Below, in pieces: positions 8,887-16,768 of a stretch of 64,000 nt of DNA. Origin of the DNA: Yoonia maricola. Its GTDB lineage: Bacteria > Pseudomonadota > Alphaproteobacteria > Rhodobacterales > Rhodobacteraceae. How positions within the stretch are numbered: the stretch's first letter is position 1; every line of letters starts with the position of its first letter. The notes under the pieces are model-generated. The model worked only from the letters and a program-made list of their open reading frames with translations. It was not told where the DNA came from and made no database searches. The DNA is taken from the NCBI RefSeq assembly GCF_002797915.1, contig NZ_PGTY01000001.1, positions 1,922,001 through 1,986,000 on the forward strand. Direction: 5' to 3'. The position numbers and the translations under genes were made by a program.

Positions 8887-9423
8887 ATGCGCCTTATCCT
8901 TGCCGCCACTTTTGCTTTGCTTGCCGCCTGCACCGGCAAGCCCTCCTTTGACGACCCGAGCCTCAGCGACCGAAAACTGAACCTTGAGGAGTTCTTTGAT
9001 GGTGAATTGGTGGCCTATGGCCAGTTCCAAGACATCCTTGGCACCGTGCGGCGCAGCTTTGTCGTGACTATTGACGGGGATTGGGACGGGGAACGCCTTC
9101 GGCTGGTCGAAGATTTTGTCTATGAGGACGGATCGACAGAGCAACGCATCTGGACCCTAACCAAGACAGGCGACGACAGTTGGGTCGGTACCGCGCCGGG
9201 CGTGATTGGTCAGGCAACCGGGCAGGAACAAGGCGACCGCTTTAACTGGAAGTACGAGATCGATCTGCCGGTGCCATCGGCCACGGGCGAAACCGAAACG
9301 CTGCGCGTGAGATTTGACGACTGGATGTGGCTCTTGGCGGATGATCGGTTGCTGAATTTGGCCTATGTCAAGCGGTTTGGGTTGGACATCGGCATCGTGA
9401 CGATTTCTTTTGAGAAGGATTAG
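8887..9423 (+). CDS. DUF3833-like lipoprotein
   Basis: 178 residues with a short lipoprotein signal peptide (LLAAC, lipid Cys at about residue 16). The rest is a beta-rich domain: FFDGELVAYGQFQD, RSFVVTIDGDWDG, LVEDFVYEDGSTEQR, WTLTKTGDDSWVG and FDDWMWLLADDRLLNLAYVKRFG, which matches the DUF3833 pattern. Function is unknown; it is probably membrane-anchored and periplasm-facing. The start was set at the ATG giving a proper signal peptide, just after an ACGGAGACAA ribosome site. Confidence 0.85.
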   Translation: MRLILAATFALLAACTGKPSFDDPSLSDRKLNLEEFFDGELVAYGQFQDILGTVRRSFVVTIDGDWDGERLRLVEDFVYEDGSTEQRIWTLTKTGDDSWVGTAPGVIGQATGQEQGDRFNWKYEIDLPVPSATGETETLRVRFDDWMWLLADDRLLNLAYVKRFGLDIGIVTISFEKD

Positions 9424-9492
9424 CGCACACCACCACATGTACTGTTCACTTTGGACGGTGAAATCTCTCTTTTAGGGATCACACCTAACGCC

Positions 9493-9523
9493 AATGGCCG
9501 ACACAATGATTGTGCCGGCCATT
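9493..9523. terminator. Bidirectional intrinsic terminator-like hairpin
   Basis: Two 15-base arms with one mismatch (AATGGCCGACACAAT and ATTGTGCCGGCCATT) centred at 9508, between the convergent lipoprotein gene and the beta-barrel gene. It can serve both directions; T-runs on either side are short. Confidence 0.6.
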
Positions 9524-9545
9524 CGATTTGAATGCAGAAACAGGC

Positions 9546-10250
9546 TTAGAAGCGGTAGTTCACAGCAAGGCGCAGCATATGTGCGCTGGATCGGTAGTCG
9601 GCAGTGCCGTCGGATGGGCTATCAAGGTCATCCAAGTCGTTGTAGTACTCCCCACCGTCGCTGCTTTGCAGCCCAACGTAAAGGTACTCTGCGCTCACTG
9701 AGTAGAGATCATTGAATTTATGCTCAACACCAGCTCCGGCTGCAAACCCAACTTCAATATCGCTGTATGGCTCAAAACCTTCATTTTCAGCTACGGGTCC
9801 GGCGTCGTAGTCGTGCCGATAATTGACATCCACGAAGGCAACACCACCCGTCGCATAAACCAACGTATTGTCCACAGCCAGACCAGCGCGCGCGCGGAGC
9901 GTCAACATGCCGTCCCATGTGGATTCAGTGTAAGACGTATAGTTTACTGGAGCCGTGACATCTTCGTGCTCATTTACCGTCTCGAAATTCGTAAATGTAT
10001 AATCTGCGACCACACCAAAAACAAACTCATTCATCTGGACGTCATAACCGCCCGCTATGCCCGCACCAGCACCAAATTCTGCCAGCGACGCGCCATCACA
10101 TGCGACGTAGCACCAGTGATCCGTTGTTTCAGAGTTGAACATCCCCGCGTTCAAGGACACCCCCGCATATGGACCGGACCAATCATTTGCGAAGGCGGCT
10201 GAGGTTGAAAGCGCAGTGGCAATTACTGCGGCAAAAATCGTTCTTGTCAT
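9546..10250 (-). CDS. Outer-membrane beta-barrel protein (Omp25/Omp31-like porin-family)
   Basis: 234 residues. The signal peptide ends after STSAAFA (residue 21); the mature protein starts NDWSGPYAGVSLNAG, the hallmark of the alphaproteobacterial Omp25/31 surface-antigen family, and ends with an aromatic C-terminus (LRLAVNYRF) typical of BAM substrates. Alternating beta strands with Gly and aromatic residues span the length (FGVVADYTF, LRARAGLAVDNTLVYATGGVAF, FNDLYSVSAEYLYVGL). The start is the ATG at 10250 with AAGGAACG upstream; a GTG three bases earlier is less likely. Confidence 0.88.
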   Translation of the reverse strand: MTRTIFAAVIATALSTSAAFANDWSGPYAGVSLNAGMFNSETTDHWCYVACDGASLAEFGAGAGIAGGYDVQMNEFVFGVVADYTFTNFETVNEHEDVTAPVNYTSYTESTWDGMLTLRARAGLAVDNTLVYATGGVAFVDVNYRHDYDAGPVAENEGFEPYSDIEVGFAAGAGVEHKFNDLYSVSAEYLYVGLQSSDGGEYYNDLDDLDSPSDGTADYRSSAHMLRLAVNYRF

Positions 10251-10370
10251 CACTCGTTCCTTTTAATTCGACAATGCTTACTCCTTCCAGGGAAATTGCG
10301 TCATTTTCTTAGCGGAAATTTAACCTTCTTGAGATTTCGCGAACTGGCAACGCTTTTGGCTTCCGACCTT

Positions 10371-10396
10371 ACAGAGTTCAGGGACAGAGTTCAGGG
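10371..10396. repeat. Two tandem copies of a 13-base unit
   Basis: ACAGAGTTCAGGG occurs twice back to back (10371-10383 and 10384-10396) in the gap between the beta-barrel gene and yidD. Purpose unknown; possibly debris of a repeat at a rearrangement point. Confidence 0.6.
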
Positions 10397-10463
10397 CGCG
10401 CCCATTGATGAAGCGGTTCACAGACAATTCTTCGATGATCGTGATTTTTTTTATTAAATGACC

Positions 10464-10685
10464 TTAATCCGGCACGTTATCTATGCCCGACCCACCCCAA
10501 GGGTGGCATCGCAGGATGCGGCGCACTGTCAGGTAGCTGCCTTTGATCGCCCCGTGCTTTTCCAGCGCCTCCAGCGAATAGGCCGAGCACGTCGGTTGAT
10601 ACCGGCAGCTCATGCCGACCCAGGGCGAAAACACCAAGCGGTACGCCCGAACAGGGAGTGAGACGATGTAAGCGAGCGGGCTCAT
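10464..10685 (-). CDS. yidD: Membrane protein insertion efficiency factor YidD
   Basis: 73 residues. It starts [24 protein letters not shown], with an amphipathic N-terminal helix, then the family signature [23 protein letters not shown] and [18 protein letters not shown]. YidD assists YidC-dependent insertion at the inner membrane. The start overlaps the rnpA stop by 4 bases (ATGA). In relatives yidC normally follows closely; here yidC is 30 kb away on the other strand. Confidence 0.95.
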   Translation of the reverse strand: MSPLAYIVSLPVRAYRLVFSPWVGMSCRYQPTCSAYSLEALEKHGAIKGSYLTVRRILRCHPWGGSGIDNVPD

Positions 10686-11068
10686 CCATGCACCTTTTTC
10701 ATCGCGCGCCGCAAGTCGGCCACCAGTTGATCAAAAGGTAGGGTTGCCGTGGTGTCTTTGCGACCCACCAGCACGTAATCCCATCCGTCCCGGCCCATTT
10801 CCGGAAGAACGATGCGGGCAACCTCGCGCAAGCGCCGTTTCGCGCGGTTGCGGGCCACGGCGTTGCCAACTTTCTTGGAACAGGTGAAACCAACCCGGAT
10901 ACCCTCCGCCTCGCCTTCGGCGCGCTTGCGGCCTTGCAGGTGGATCCCGGGGGTGCCTTGGCGGCGGGCGTTTGAGGCACGCACAAAGTCGGCGCGCTTG
11001 GTCAATACGCAAACAGAAACCGCCGGAGTGCCCTGATCAGGCCCAGCCGGCGGTTTCAAATCGGTCAA
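10682..11068 (-). CDS. rnpA: Ribonuclease P protein component RnpA
   Basis: About 128 residues from the preferred TTG start. Motifs: [46 protein letters not shown] (the RNR loop that binds P RNA), WDYVLVGRK. Together with the RnpB RNA it matures tRNA 5' ends. No ATG exists in frame downstream of rpmH, so the start is ambiguous: TTG at 11068 (just after rpmH), a later TTG before TKRADF, or much further upstream, since the frame stays open across the whole of rpmH to a TTG at 11242. Operon rpmH-rnpA-yidD. Confidence 0.92.
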   Translation of the reverse strand: MTDLKPPAGPDQGTPAVSVCVLTKRADFVRASNARRQGTPGIHLQGRKRAEGEAEGIRVGFTCSKKVGNAVARNRAKRRLREVARIVLPEMGRDGWDYVLVGRKDTTATLPFDQLVADLRRAMKKVHG

Positions 11069-11082
11069 AACGGCTGGTGCGC

Positions 11083-11217
11083 TTACGCGCTCAGCTTCGC
11101 ACGGCCCTTGGCACGGCGATTGTTCAGGATCTTGCGACCGGCCTTGGTGGCCATACGTGCGCGGAACCCGTGACGGTTCTTGCGAACCCGGTTTGATGGT
11201 TGGAACGTGCGCTTCAT
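11083..11217 (-). CDS. rpmH: 50S ribosomal protein L34
   Basis: 44 residues, the standard length, reading [19 protein letters not shown] then [20 protein letters not shown] and ending KLSA. Every position fits the very conserved L34 family. It heads the rpmH-rnpA-yidD operon. dnaA, a common neighbour of rpmH, is not in this window. Confidence 0.98.
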   Translation of the reverse strand: MKRTFQPSNRVRKNRHGFRARMATKAGRKILNNRRAKGRAKLSA

Positions 11218-11517
11218 CGCGTGCTCTCCGGTTTATGGCCAAATCCCAAGGCGCGGGATTCGAAGCCTAACTACAATTCAGACCCGTCCTTTAGAGGGGG
11301 TGGCTATCCATGTCAACGCAAGTGCGGGGGTGAAACTGCAACAATTCCCATATTTCGATCACGTCAAATGTTACAGTCTTCACGGGGGCACCCCGCAAAA
11401 CTGAAACATCAGGGGTAGATTGCATCAATGCGCCGTGAGGTGGGTATCGCGAAATCCGCGATGGGTCCATCTAAACTGCAACCAAACAGACACCGATACA
11501 CCCGTAGGACCCGAAAG
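11218..11517. promoter_or_regulatory. Divergent promoter region between rpmH and the TVP38 gene
   Basis: 300 bases with no supportable gene. It must contain the strong rpmH promoter reading left and the promoter of the TVP38/disulfide reductase pair reading right. No clear hairpin or operator was seen. Confidence 0.45.
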
Positions 11518-12249
11518 ATGACCGATATGACCGAAGCCCCCGCCAACCCGATACTCAAGAAGCTGCCCCTCATTATCATCGGCATCGTTGCCGTGTTGGG
11601 TGCGTTTTTCCTCCGCGATTACCTGACGTTCGAGGCATTGGCCGAAAACCGAGAGGCCCTCCTCAGCTTCCGTGACGCGAACTACCTGCTCACCGTTCTG
11701 GTCTTTATCGCAGCCTATGTGGTGATTGTTGCCTTCTCCCTCCCCGGGGCAACAATCGCCACGCTGACTGGTGGTTTCCTTTTCGCCACATTCCCCGGCG
11801 CCCTGTTCAATATGACGGGTGCGACCATCGGTGCGACCGCAATCTTCCTTGCTGCCCGCTGGGGGTTTGGTGAAAGCCTTGGCAAGAAGCTGGAAAGCTC
11901 TGAGGGTGCCGTGAAGAAGATCAAAGACGGCATTGACGAAAACCAATGGTCGATGCTCTTCCTGATCCGTCTGGTCCCGGCCGTTCCGTTCTTCCTTGCC
12001 AACCTGATCCCATCCTTCCTTGAAGTTCCGCTGCATCGCTTTGTGATCTCGACCTTCCTTGGGATTATCCCCGGCGCTGTGGTCTACACCTCTGTCGGCG
12101 CTGGTCTGGGCGAGGTTTTCGCCCGTGGCGAGACACCAAACCTGGGCATCATTTTTGAACCGCAGATCATCTTCCCCATCATCGGCCTGTGTGTACTCGC
12201 CGCTCTGCCCATCGCGATCAACGCAATTCGCGGCAAGAAAGGCCTCTAA
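11518..12249 (+). CDS. TVP38/TMEM64 family (DedA-related, VTT domain) inner-membrane protein
   Basis: 243 residues with about six membrane segments. The VTT-domain signature is present: FSLPGATIATLTGGFLFATFPGALFN, then GATAIFLAARWGFG, and the second half IRLVPAVPFFLANLIPSFLEVPLHRF, TFLGIIPGAVVYTSVGAG. Family members are linked to lipid scrambling or membrane homeostasis. The start was placed at MTDMTEAP because the 30 preceding codons look non-coding. The flavin disulfide reductase begins 3 bases after the stop, so the two are co-transcribed, a pairing common in proteobacteria. Confidence 0.9.
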   Translation: MTDMTEAPANPILKKLPLIIIGIVAVLGAFFLRDYLTFEALAENREALLSFRDANYLLTVLVFIAAYVVIVAFSLPGATIATLTGGFLFATFPGALFNMTGATIGATAIFLAARWGFGESLGKKLESSEGAVKKIKDGIDENQWSMLFLIRLVPAVPFFLANLIPSFLEVPLHRFVISTFLGIIPGAVVYTSVGAGLGEVFARGETPNLGIIFEPQIIFPIIGLCVLAALPIAINAIRGKKGL

Positions 12250-12252
12250 ATC

Positions 12253-13671
12253 ATGAACCGGATTAAAACAGATATTTGCATCATTGGCGGCGGCTCTGGC
12301 GGTTTGTCCATCGCAGCCGGTGCAGTCCAAATGGGTGCCAAAGTGGTTCTGCTCGAAGGCCACAAAATGGGCGGCGACTGCCTGAACTATGGCTGTGTGC
12401 CCTCCAAGGCACTGATCGCTTCGGCAAAGCAGGCCTACGCGATGTCACACGGCGCGAAACTGGGTATCAGCGAAGTTGAGGCGCAGGTGGACTATGCCGC
12501 GGCCAAAGACCACGTTCATGATGTGATTGCGACAATTGCCCCGGTGGATAGCGTCGAACGGTTCGAAGGCTTGGGCGTGCATGTCATTTCGGAATTCGGC
12601 ACCTTCATTTCAAAAACTGAAGTACAAGCGGGCGATAACATCATCGAAGCGCGCCGCTTCGTAGTTGCAACCGGGTCTGGCCCTTTTGTGCCGCCAATCC
12701 CCGGCCTCGATACGGTCAAACATTACACCAATGAAGACATCTTTGATCTGCGCGAAAAGCCAAAGCACCTGCTGATCATCGGCGGCGGCCCTATCGGCAT
12801 GGAAATGGCGCAAGCACACCGTCGCTTGGGGTGTGAGGTCACCGTAATTGAAGGTTTGAAAGCCTTTGGCAAAGACGATCCTGAGATGGCGGCGATTGTG
12901 CTGGAAAACCTCAAGGCCGAAGGCATCAACATCGTTGAAGAGGCCCAAGCCGAAAAGATCAGCGGCAAAGGTGAGGCAATCACCGTGCACACACCCAAAG
13001 GCGACTTCACAGGATCACATCTGCTGATGGCTGTCGGGCGCAAGGTGAACACGGATAAACTGGACTTGGACGCGGGCGGCATCGCGCATGACCGCTCTGG
13101 CCTGAAAGTAGGCCCCGATCTGCGCTCGGTGACCAACAAAAAGGTCTATGCGGCAGGTGACGTGGCGGGCGGTCTGCAATTCACCCATGTCGCGGGCTAC
13201 CATGCTGGCGTTCTGATCCGCTCCATGCTGTTTGGCCTGCCGTCCAAGCAACGCACAGACCACATTCCATGGGCGACCTATACGGACCCAGAACTGGCGC
13301 AGGTCGGCCTGACCGAGGCGCAAGCCAAGAAGAAATATGGTGGCACGCTCGAAGTCGTGCGCTTTGAATTCCACCACAATGATCGGTTGATTGCGGAACG
13401 CAAAACCAAAGGTCTGATCAAAGTCATGGTCGTGAAAGGGCGCCCCGTCGGCGCATCAATCGCTGGCCATATGGCTGGCGAATTGATCGGCATGTGGGCC
13501 ATGGCCATCGCCAACAAAATGAAGATGTCAGCAATCGCAAACACTGTTCTGCCATATCCGACGGTCAGTGAGGTTAACAAACGGGCCGCGGGCGCTTATT
13601 TTAGTCCGAGACTCTTTGAAAACCCCACGGTAAAGCGTGTTGTCGGCTTCGTGCAGCGCTGGCTGCCATAA
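12253..13671 (+). CDS. Pyridine nucleotide-disulfide oxidoreductase (dihydrolipoamide dehydrogenase/mercuric reductase-like)
   Basis: 472 residues. FAD-binding GGGSGG at 12-17, redox-active disulfide in CLNYGCVPSK (Cys43 and Cys48), NAD-binding IGGGPIGMEMAQ, a second FAD motif VYAAGDVAGGLQFTHVAGYH, and a C-terminal dimerisation domain. It lacks the usual C-terminal HPHPTxSE active-site His pattern (here VLPYPTVSEVNKRAA), so it is not a standard Lpd; it belongs to the Lpd-like group found next to TVP38 proteins, whose substrate is unknown. No lipoyl or mercury genes are adjacent. Confidence 0.88.
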   Translation: MNRIKTDICIIGGGSGGLSIAAGAVQMGAKVVLLEGHKMGGDCLNYGCVPSKALIASAKQAYAMSHGAKLGISEVEAQVDYAAAKDHVHDVIATIAPVDSVERFEGLGVHVISEFGTFISKTEVQAGDNIIEARRFVVATGSGPFVPPIPGLDTVKHYTNEDIFDLREKPKHLLIIGGGPIGMEMAQAHRRLGCEVTVIEGLKAFGKDDPEMAAIVLENLKAEGINIVEEAQAEKISGKGEAITVHTPKGDFTGSHLLMAVGRKVNTDKLDLDAGGIAHDRSGLKVGPDLRSVTNKKVYAAGDVAGGLQFTHVAGYHAGVLIRSMLFGLPSKQRTDHIPWATYTDPELAQVGLTEAQAKKKYGGTLEVVRFEFHHNDRLIAERKTKGLIKVMVVKGRPVGASIAGHMAGELIGMWAMAIANKMKMSAIANTVLPYPTVSEVNKRAAGAYFSPRLFENPTVKRVVGFVQRWLP

Positions 13672-13687
13672 GCCTCAGCGAGGAAAC

Positions 13688-15088
13688 ATGACCAACTCAC
13701 TTTCAGGTCGCTTTTTGATCCTCACGGTGATCTTCGTGATGCTGGCCGAGATTTTTATTTTCGTGCCATCCGTTGCGCGGTTCCGTGAGGATTATTTGCT
13801 GGCGCGACTTGAACGTGCGCAAATCGCATCGTTGGCGCTGGAAGCGGACGACATGATCAGCCCGGCGCTGGAAGTCGAATTACTGCGCAATGCGGAAGTC
13901 TACAACGTGGTGCTGCGCCGCGACGAAATCCGACAATTGGCGCTGTCATCGCCGATCCCATCGCCCATCACAGCCACTTACGACCTGCGCAACCCCAGCA
14001 GCATGACCTTGATCGCGGATGCGATGCGCACGCTGGTCGATACCGAAGACCGGATCATCCGCGTCATCGGCAACCCGGTGCGCGACGGCGGGCTGCTGAT
14101 CGAAGTGACAATGGATGAGATGCCGCTGCGCGACGCGCTCTTGGCTTATGGGCGCAATATCCTGTTCTTGTCGGCTTTCATCTCGATTATCACAGCGAGC
14201 CTGTTGTTCTTATCGGTGCAAATCTTGCTGGTCCGTCCAATCAAGGGTGTCGTGCAGCATATGCAATCCTACGCCAAAGCACCCGAAGACGCGCGCCAGA
14301 TCATCACACCCACGGCAGGCGTAAAAGAATTGCGGGACGCAGAAGAAGCCCTGCAAACGATGCAGACACAATTGACCGGTGCACTCAAACAAAAGGAACG
14401 GCTGGCGCAATTGGGCGGTGCGGTTGCGAAGGTCAGCCACGATCTGCGTAACATCCTGACCTCTGCACAGCTTTTCACCGACCGGATTGAATCCTCCGAT
14501 GATCCGTTGGTGAAACGGATGGCCCCGAAACTGGTGAACTCGATCACCCGCGCCGTGAACTTATGCGAAACCACGCTGGCCTTTGGCCGGGTGGACGAAC
14601 CAGCACCCGCATTGGCACGCGTCAACCTCGCACAGATCGTGGCGGATGTGATCGACAGCGAAAGGCTGGCGGCGGGCGATTATCCACTGTCATTTGCCGA
14701 AGATATCCCCGCCTCCATGACGCTAAGGGCTGATGGCGAACAATTGTACCGGGTGATTTTCAACCTTGTACGCAACGCGCGACAGGCCATCATGGCCACA
14801 CATCAACCCGGCGAAATCGGGCTGCACGCGCGCGAAGATGATCAGGCGTGGCGGCTGACGATCACAGACACCGGCCCCGGCTTGCCGCAAAAGGCGCAAG
14901 AGCACTTGTTCCAGCCATTCCAAGGTGGCGTACGCAAAGGCGGATCCGGCCTGGGCCTTGTCATCGCCGCCGATCTGATTCGCGGACATGGCGGGCGGCT
15001 GGAACTGCAACGCACGGATGACACGGGCACAACCTTCATGATCCAGCTCCCCAAAGCAGACCTCGCTCTGGCCCCCGCGGCAGAATAA
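13688..15088 (+). CDS. Membrane sensor histidine kinase (orphan)
   Basis: 466 residues. Transmembrane helix 1 at about 8-27, a periplasmic sensor of about 130 residues, transmembrane helix 2 at about 157-182, a HAMP-like linker, then the H-box KVSHDLRNILTS with phospho-accepting His251, N-box NLVRNARQAI, G1 DTGPGLP and G2 GGSGLGLVIAADLIRGHGG. No response regulator gene is adjacent, so the partner must be elsewhere. Start ATG follows GAGGAAAC. Separated from the reductase by 16 bases, so possibly in the same transcript. Confidence 0.9.
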   Translation: MTNSLSGRFLILTVIFVMLAEIFIFVPSVARFREDYLLARLERAQIASLALEADDMISPALEVELLRNAEVYNVVLRRDEIRQLALSSPIPSPITATYDLRNPSSMTLIADAMRTLVDTEDRIIRVIGNPVRDGGLLIEVTMDEMPLRDALLAYGRNILFLSAFISIITASLLFLSVQILLVRPIKGVVQHMQSYAKAPEDARQIITPTAGVKELRDAEEALQTMQTQLTGALKQKERLAQLGGAVAKVSHDLRNILTSAQLFTDRIESSDDPLVKRMAPKLVNSITRAVNLCETTLAFGRVDEPAPALARVNLAQIVADVIDSERLAAGDYPLSFAEDIPASMTLRADGEQLYRVIFNLVRNARQAIMATHQPGEIGLHAREDDQAWRLTITDTGPGLPQKAQEHLFQPFQGGVRKGGSGLGLVIAADLIRGHGGRLELQRTDDTGTTFMIQLPKADLALAPAAE

Positions 15089-15149
15089 GAAAGAATCCCG
15101 ATTTGGGCCTTGCATCACAAGACAAGCACGTCTAAATCCCACGGCACGC

Positions 15150-15226
15150 GGATTGGTAGCTCAGCTGGATAGAGTACTTGACTACGAATCAAGGGGTCGG
15201 GGGTTCGAATCCTCCCCAGTCCGCCA
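15150..15226 (+). tRNA. tRNA-Arg (ACG)
   Basis: 77 bases fold as a full cloverleaf: acceptor GGATTGG with CCAGTCC, D-stem GCTC/GAGT, anticodon stem CTTGA/TCAAG with loop CTACGAA giving anticodon ACG, T-arm GGGGG-TTCGAAT-CCTCC, discriminator G and an encoded CCA. It reads CGU and, with A34 deaminated to inosine, CGC and CGA. It lies directly beside the 3' end of the unusual eight-gene operon, a position often used by integrating islands. Confidence 0.97.
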
Positions 15227-15330
15227 AATTATTCATCTTGTACTCACCACAAAACACCGCACATCTGGAAAAGGCAGGCCTATTCCCCAAGCGGGTACAG
15301 CTGGGCCCGAACCGCGTGGGTTGGGATAGC

Positions 15331-15345
15331 AACTGCAATGCAGTT
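15331..15345. repeat. Short perfect palindrome
   Basis: AACTGCAATGCAGTT, two 7-base arms around one base, between the tRNA and the 3' end of the adenylating-enzyme gene. Too short for a normal terminator; role unknown. Confidence 0.4.
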
Positions 15346-15373
15346 CGCATGTGGGTGGTGCGGCCCGCCGGCG

Positions 15374-16768
15374 TCAACCCAGCAGTTTGCGTAAGGCGAC
15401 CCTGTCCACTTTGGAATGATGGCGTTTATCAAGCGGAATGGCCGCGACATGCTGCACCTCGTTGATCCCGAATTCTGCGGCGCGTCCGCGCCATAGTTCA
15501 ACTTGTTTGGCGTCGCCTGCAACCACCAATACAGGCAATTCATCCCGTTCCATCAAGGCCACCCGCGAGACACCTGGCCACATTCGTGCGGCAGTCTCAA
15601 TCGCGAAGGGGTGTTGTACGCCGCGCTCAGTCCTCACCTCATCTCCGACGCGCCCCAACAACCACAGCCGCCCCTGATCGTCCAGATGCCCCGCATCGCC
15701 GGTCCGATGCCAGATTGCATCCCCGTCGCGCACCTTGGTTTCTCTATCACGGGCGGGATCAAGATAGCCAGTGTTTACATGATCGCCGGCCACCTGAATT
15801 TCCCCCTCTACAATCCGTAAACGGACGGCATCAACAGGGTGCCCGGCAAACAAACCATAGCCTTGCACGGTGGTGTGGGCGTGGGCAATCGGCTCTGCCT
15901 CGGTCGAGCCATAGACAGTGGTGACTTCAAGCTCAGGGGTGATGTCTTTCAGGCGTTGCACAACATCCGGGAACACCGGACCGCCGCCGGTGAGAATGTG
16001 ATGAAGCGTGCCGGTATCCTGAGCCGCAACCACTTTTTCGCAAAGCGCAGGCGGCAGTAAGGCCCGCGTGCATCCATGCGTCTTTATCCAATGGACAACC
16101 GCGCTTGCATCAAGACTGCTCAGTTTGGACATTTTCCAACTGGGCAGCACGGATGTGCGCCCTTCAGCCAGATTGATCAAGACAAAGACCGGGAAGGTCA
16201 CCAGATCAATTTCCGCTGCCTCGCTTTGCAGCAATGGCGCGACCGCTTTCCATTGCGCCATCAAAAACGCATGGCTGCGCGGGATGGCTTTGGGGGTTCC
16301 AGTGGTGCCAGAGGTGAATGAGATCAGGGCAGTGCTGTCGGGGTCTACATCCTGTTTAGGATAGGCGACGGTGTTTTGCTGTCCAGGGGTCAGCAGTTTG
16401 GCACCCCACAGCCCCGGCACCATCAGCTTGATCCATCGGTAGGGTCCGGCCGCACAAAAGAACCGGGGATCTGTCGCTTTGATCGCAGTCTTGATCCCTG
16501 CCAGACCCATGGCCGGTTCAGGCAAAACGGCAGTCGCGCCCAGCGACCAAAGTGCAGCCAGCGATGCATAAAGGTCGGCCCCGATCCCCATTGCGATCAG
16601 GACCCGATCACCGGGGCGCACACCTTTGGCGGACCACGCTACGGCATAGCGATCAGCCAACTCTTTTACTTCGGAAAACCCATAAGCGGTGCCGTCACCA
16701 TCGATCAAGGCGGTACGGTCATGGTAATCCGCCGCAGCCTGCGCAAATGCCGCCGTCAGTGTTGTCAC
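15374..16768 (-). CDS. AMP-forming adenylating enzyme, OleC-like acyl-activating family
   Basis: 464 residues, ANL superfamily. ATP-binding P-loop FTSGTTGTPK (151-160), YGSTE (286-290) followed by AEPIA, HRTGD (354-358), and a C-terminal lysine in RHHSKVDR (449-456, Lys453). YGSTEAxPI and the final RHxxK pattern recall OleC beta-lactone synthetases and related fatty-acid-activating enzymes rather than acetyl-CoA synthetases. It should activate a carboxylic acid as acyl-AMP, for thioester, amide or lactone formation. The start is GTG and overlaps the GNAT stop by 4 bases. Last gene of the eight-gene operon; the substrate is unknown. Confidence 0.85.
   Translation of the reverse strand: MTTLTAAFAQAAADYHDRTALIDGDGTAYGFSEVKELADRYAVAWSAKGVRPGDRVLIAMGIGADLYASLAALWSLGATAVLPEPAMGLAGIKTAIKATDPRFFCAAGPYRWIKLMVPGLWGAKLLTPGQQNTVAYPKQDVDPDSTALISFTSGTTGTPKAIPRSHAFLMAQWKAVAPLLQSEAAEIDLVTFPVFVLINLAEGRTSVLPSWKMSKLSSLDASAVVHWIKTHGCTRALLPPALCEKVVAAQDTGTLHHILTGGGPVFPDVVQRLKDITPELEVTTVYGSTEAEPIAHAHTTVQGYGLFAGHPVDAVRLRIVEGEIQVAGDHVNTGYLDPARDRETKVRDGDAIWHRTGDAGHLDDQGRLWLLGRVGDEVRTERGVQHPFAIETAARMWPGVSRVALMERDELPVLVVAGDAKQVELWRGRAAEFGINEVQHVAAIPLDKRHHSKVDRVALRKLLG

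Noticed and set aside
11425..12363. 312-codon minus-strand frame opposite the TVP38 gene
   Set aside because: Highly charged and unnatural; the plus strand encodes a normal VTT-domain membrane protein.
15227..15373. Possible integrase or att repeat next to the tRNA
   Set aside because: No integrase-like frame and no visible second copy of the tRNA 3' end at the other side of the operon.
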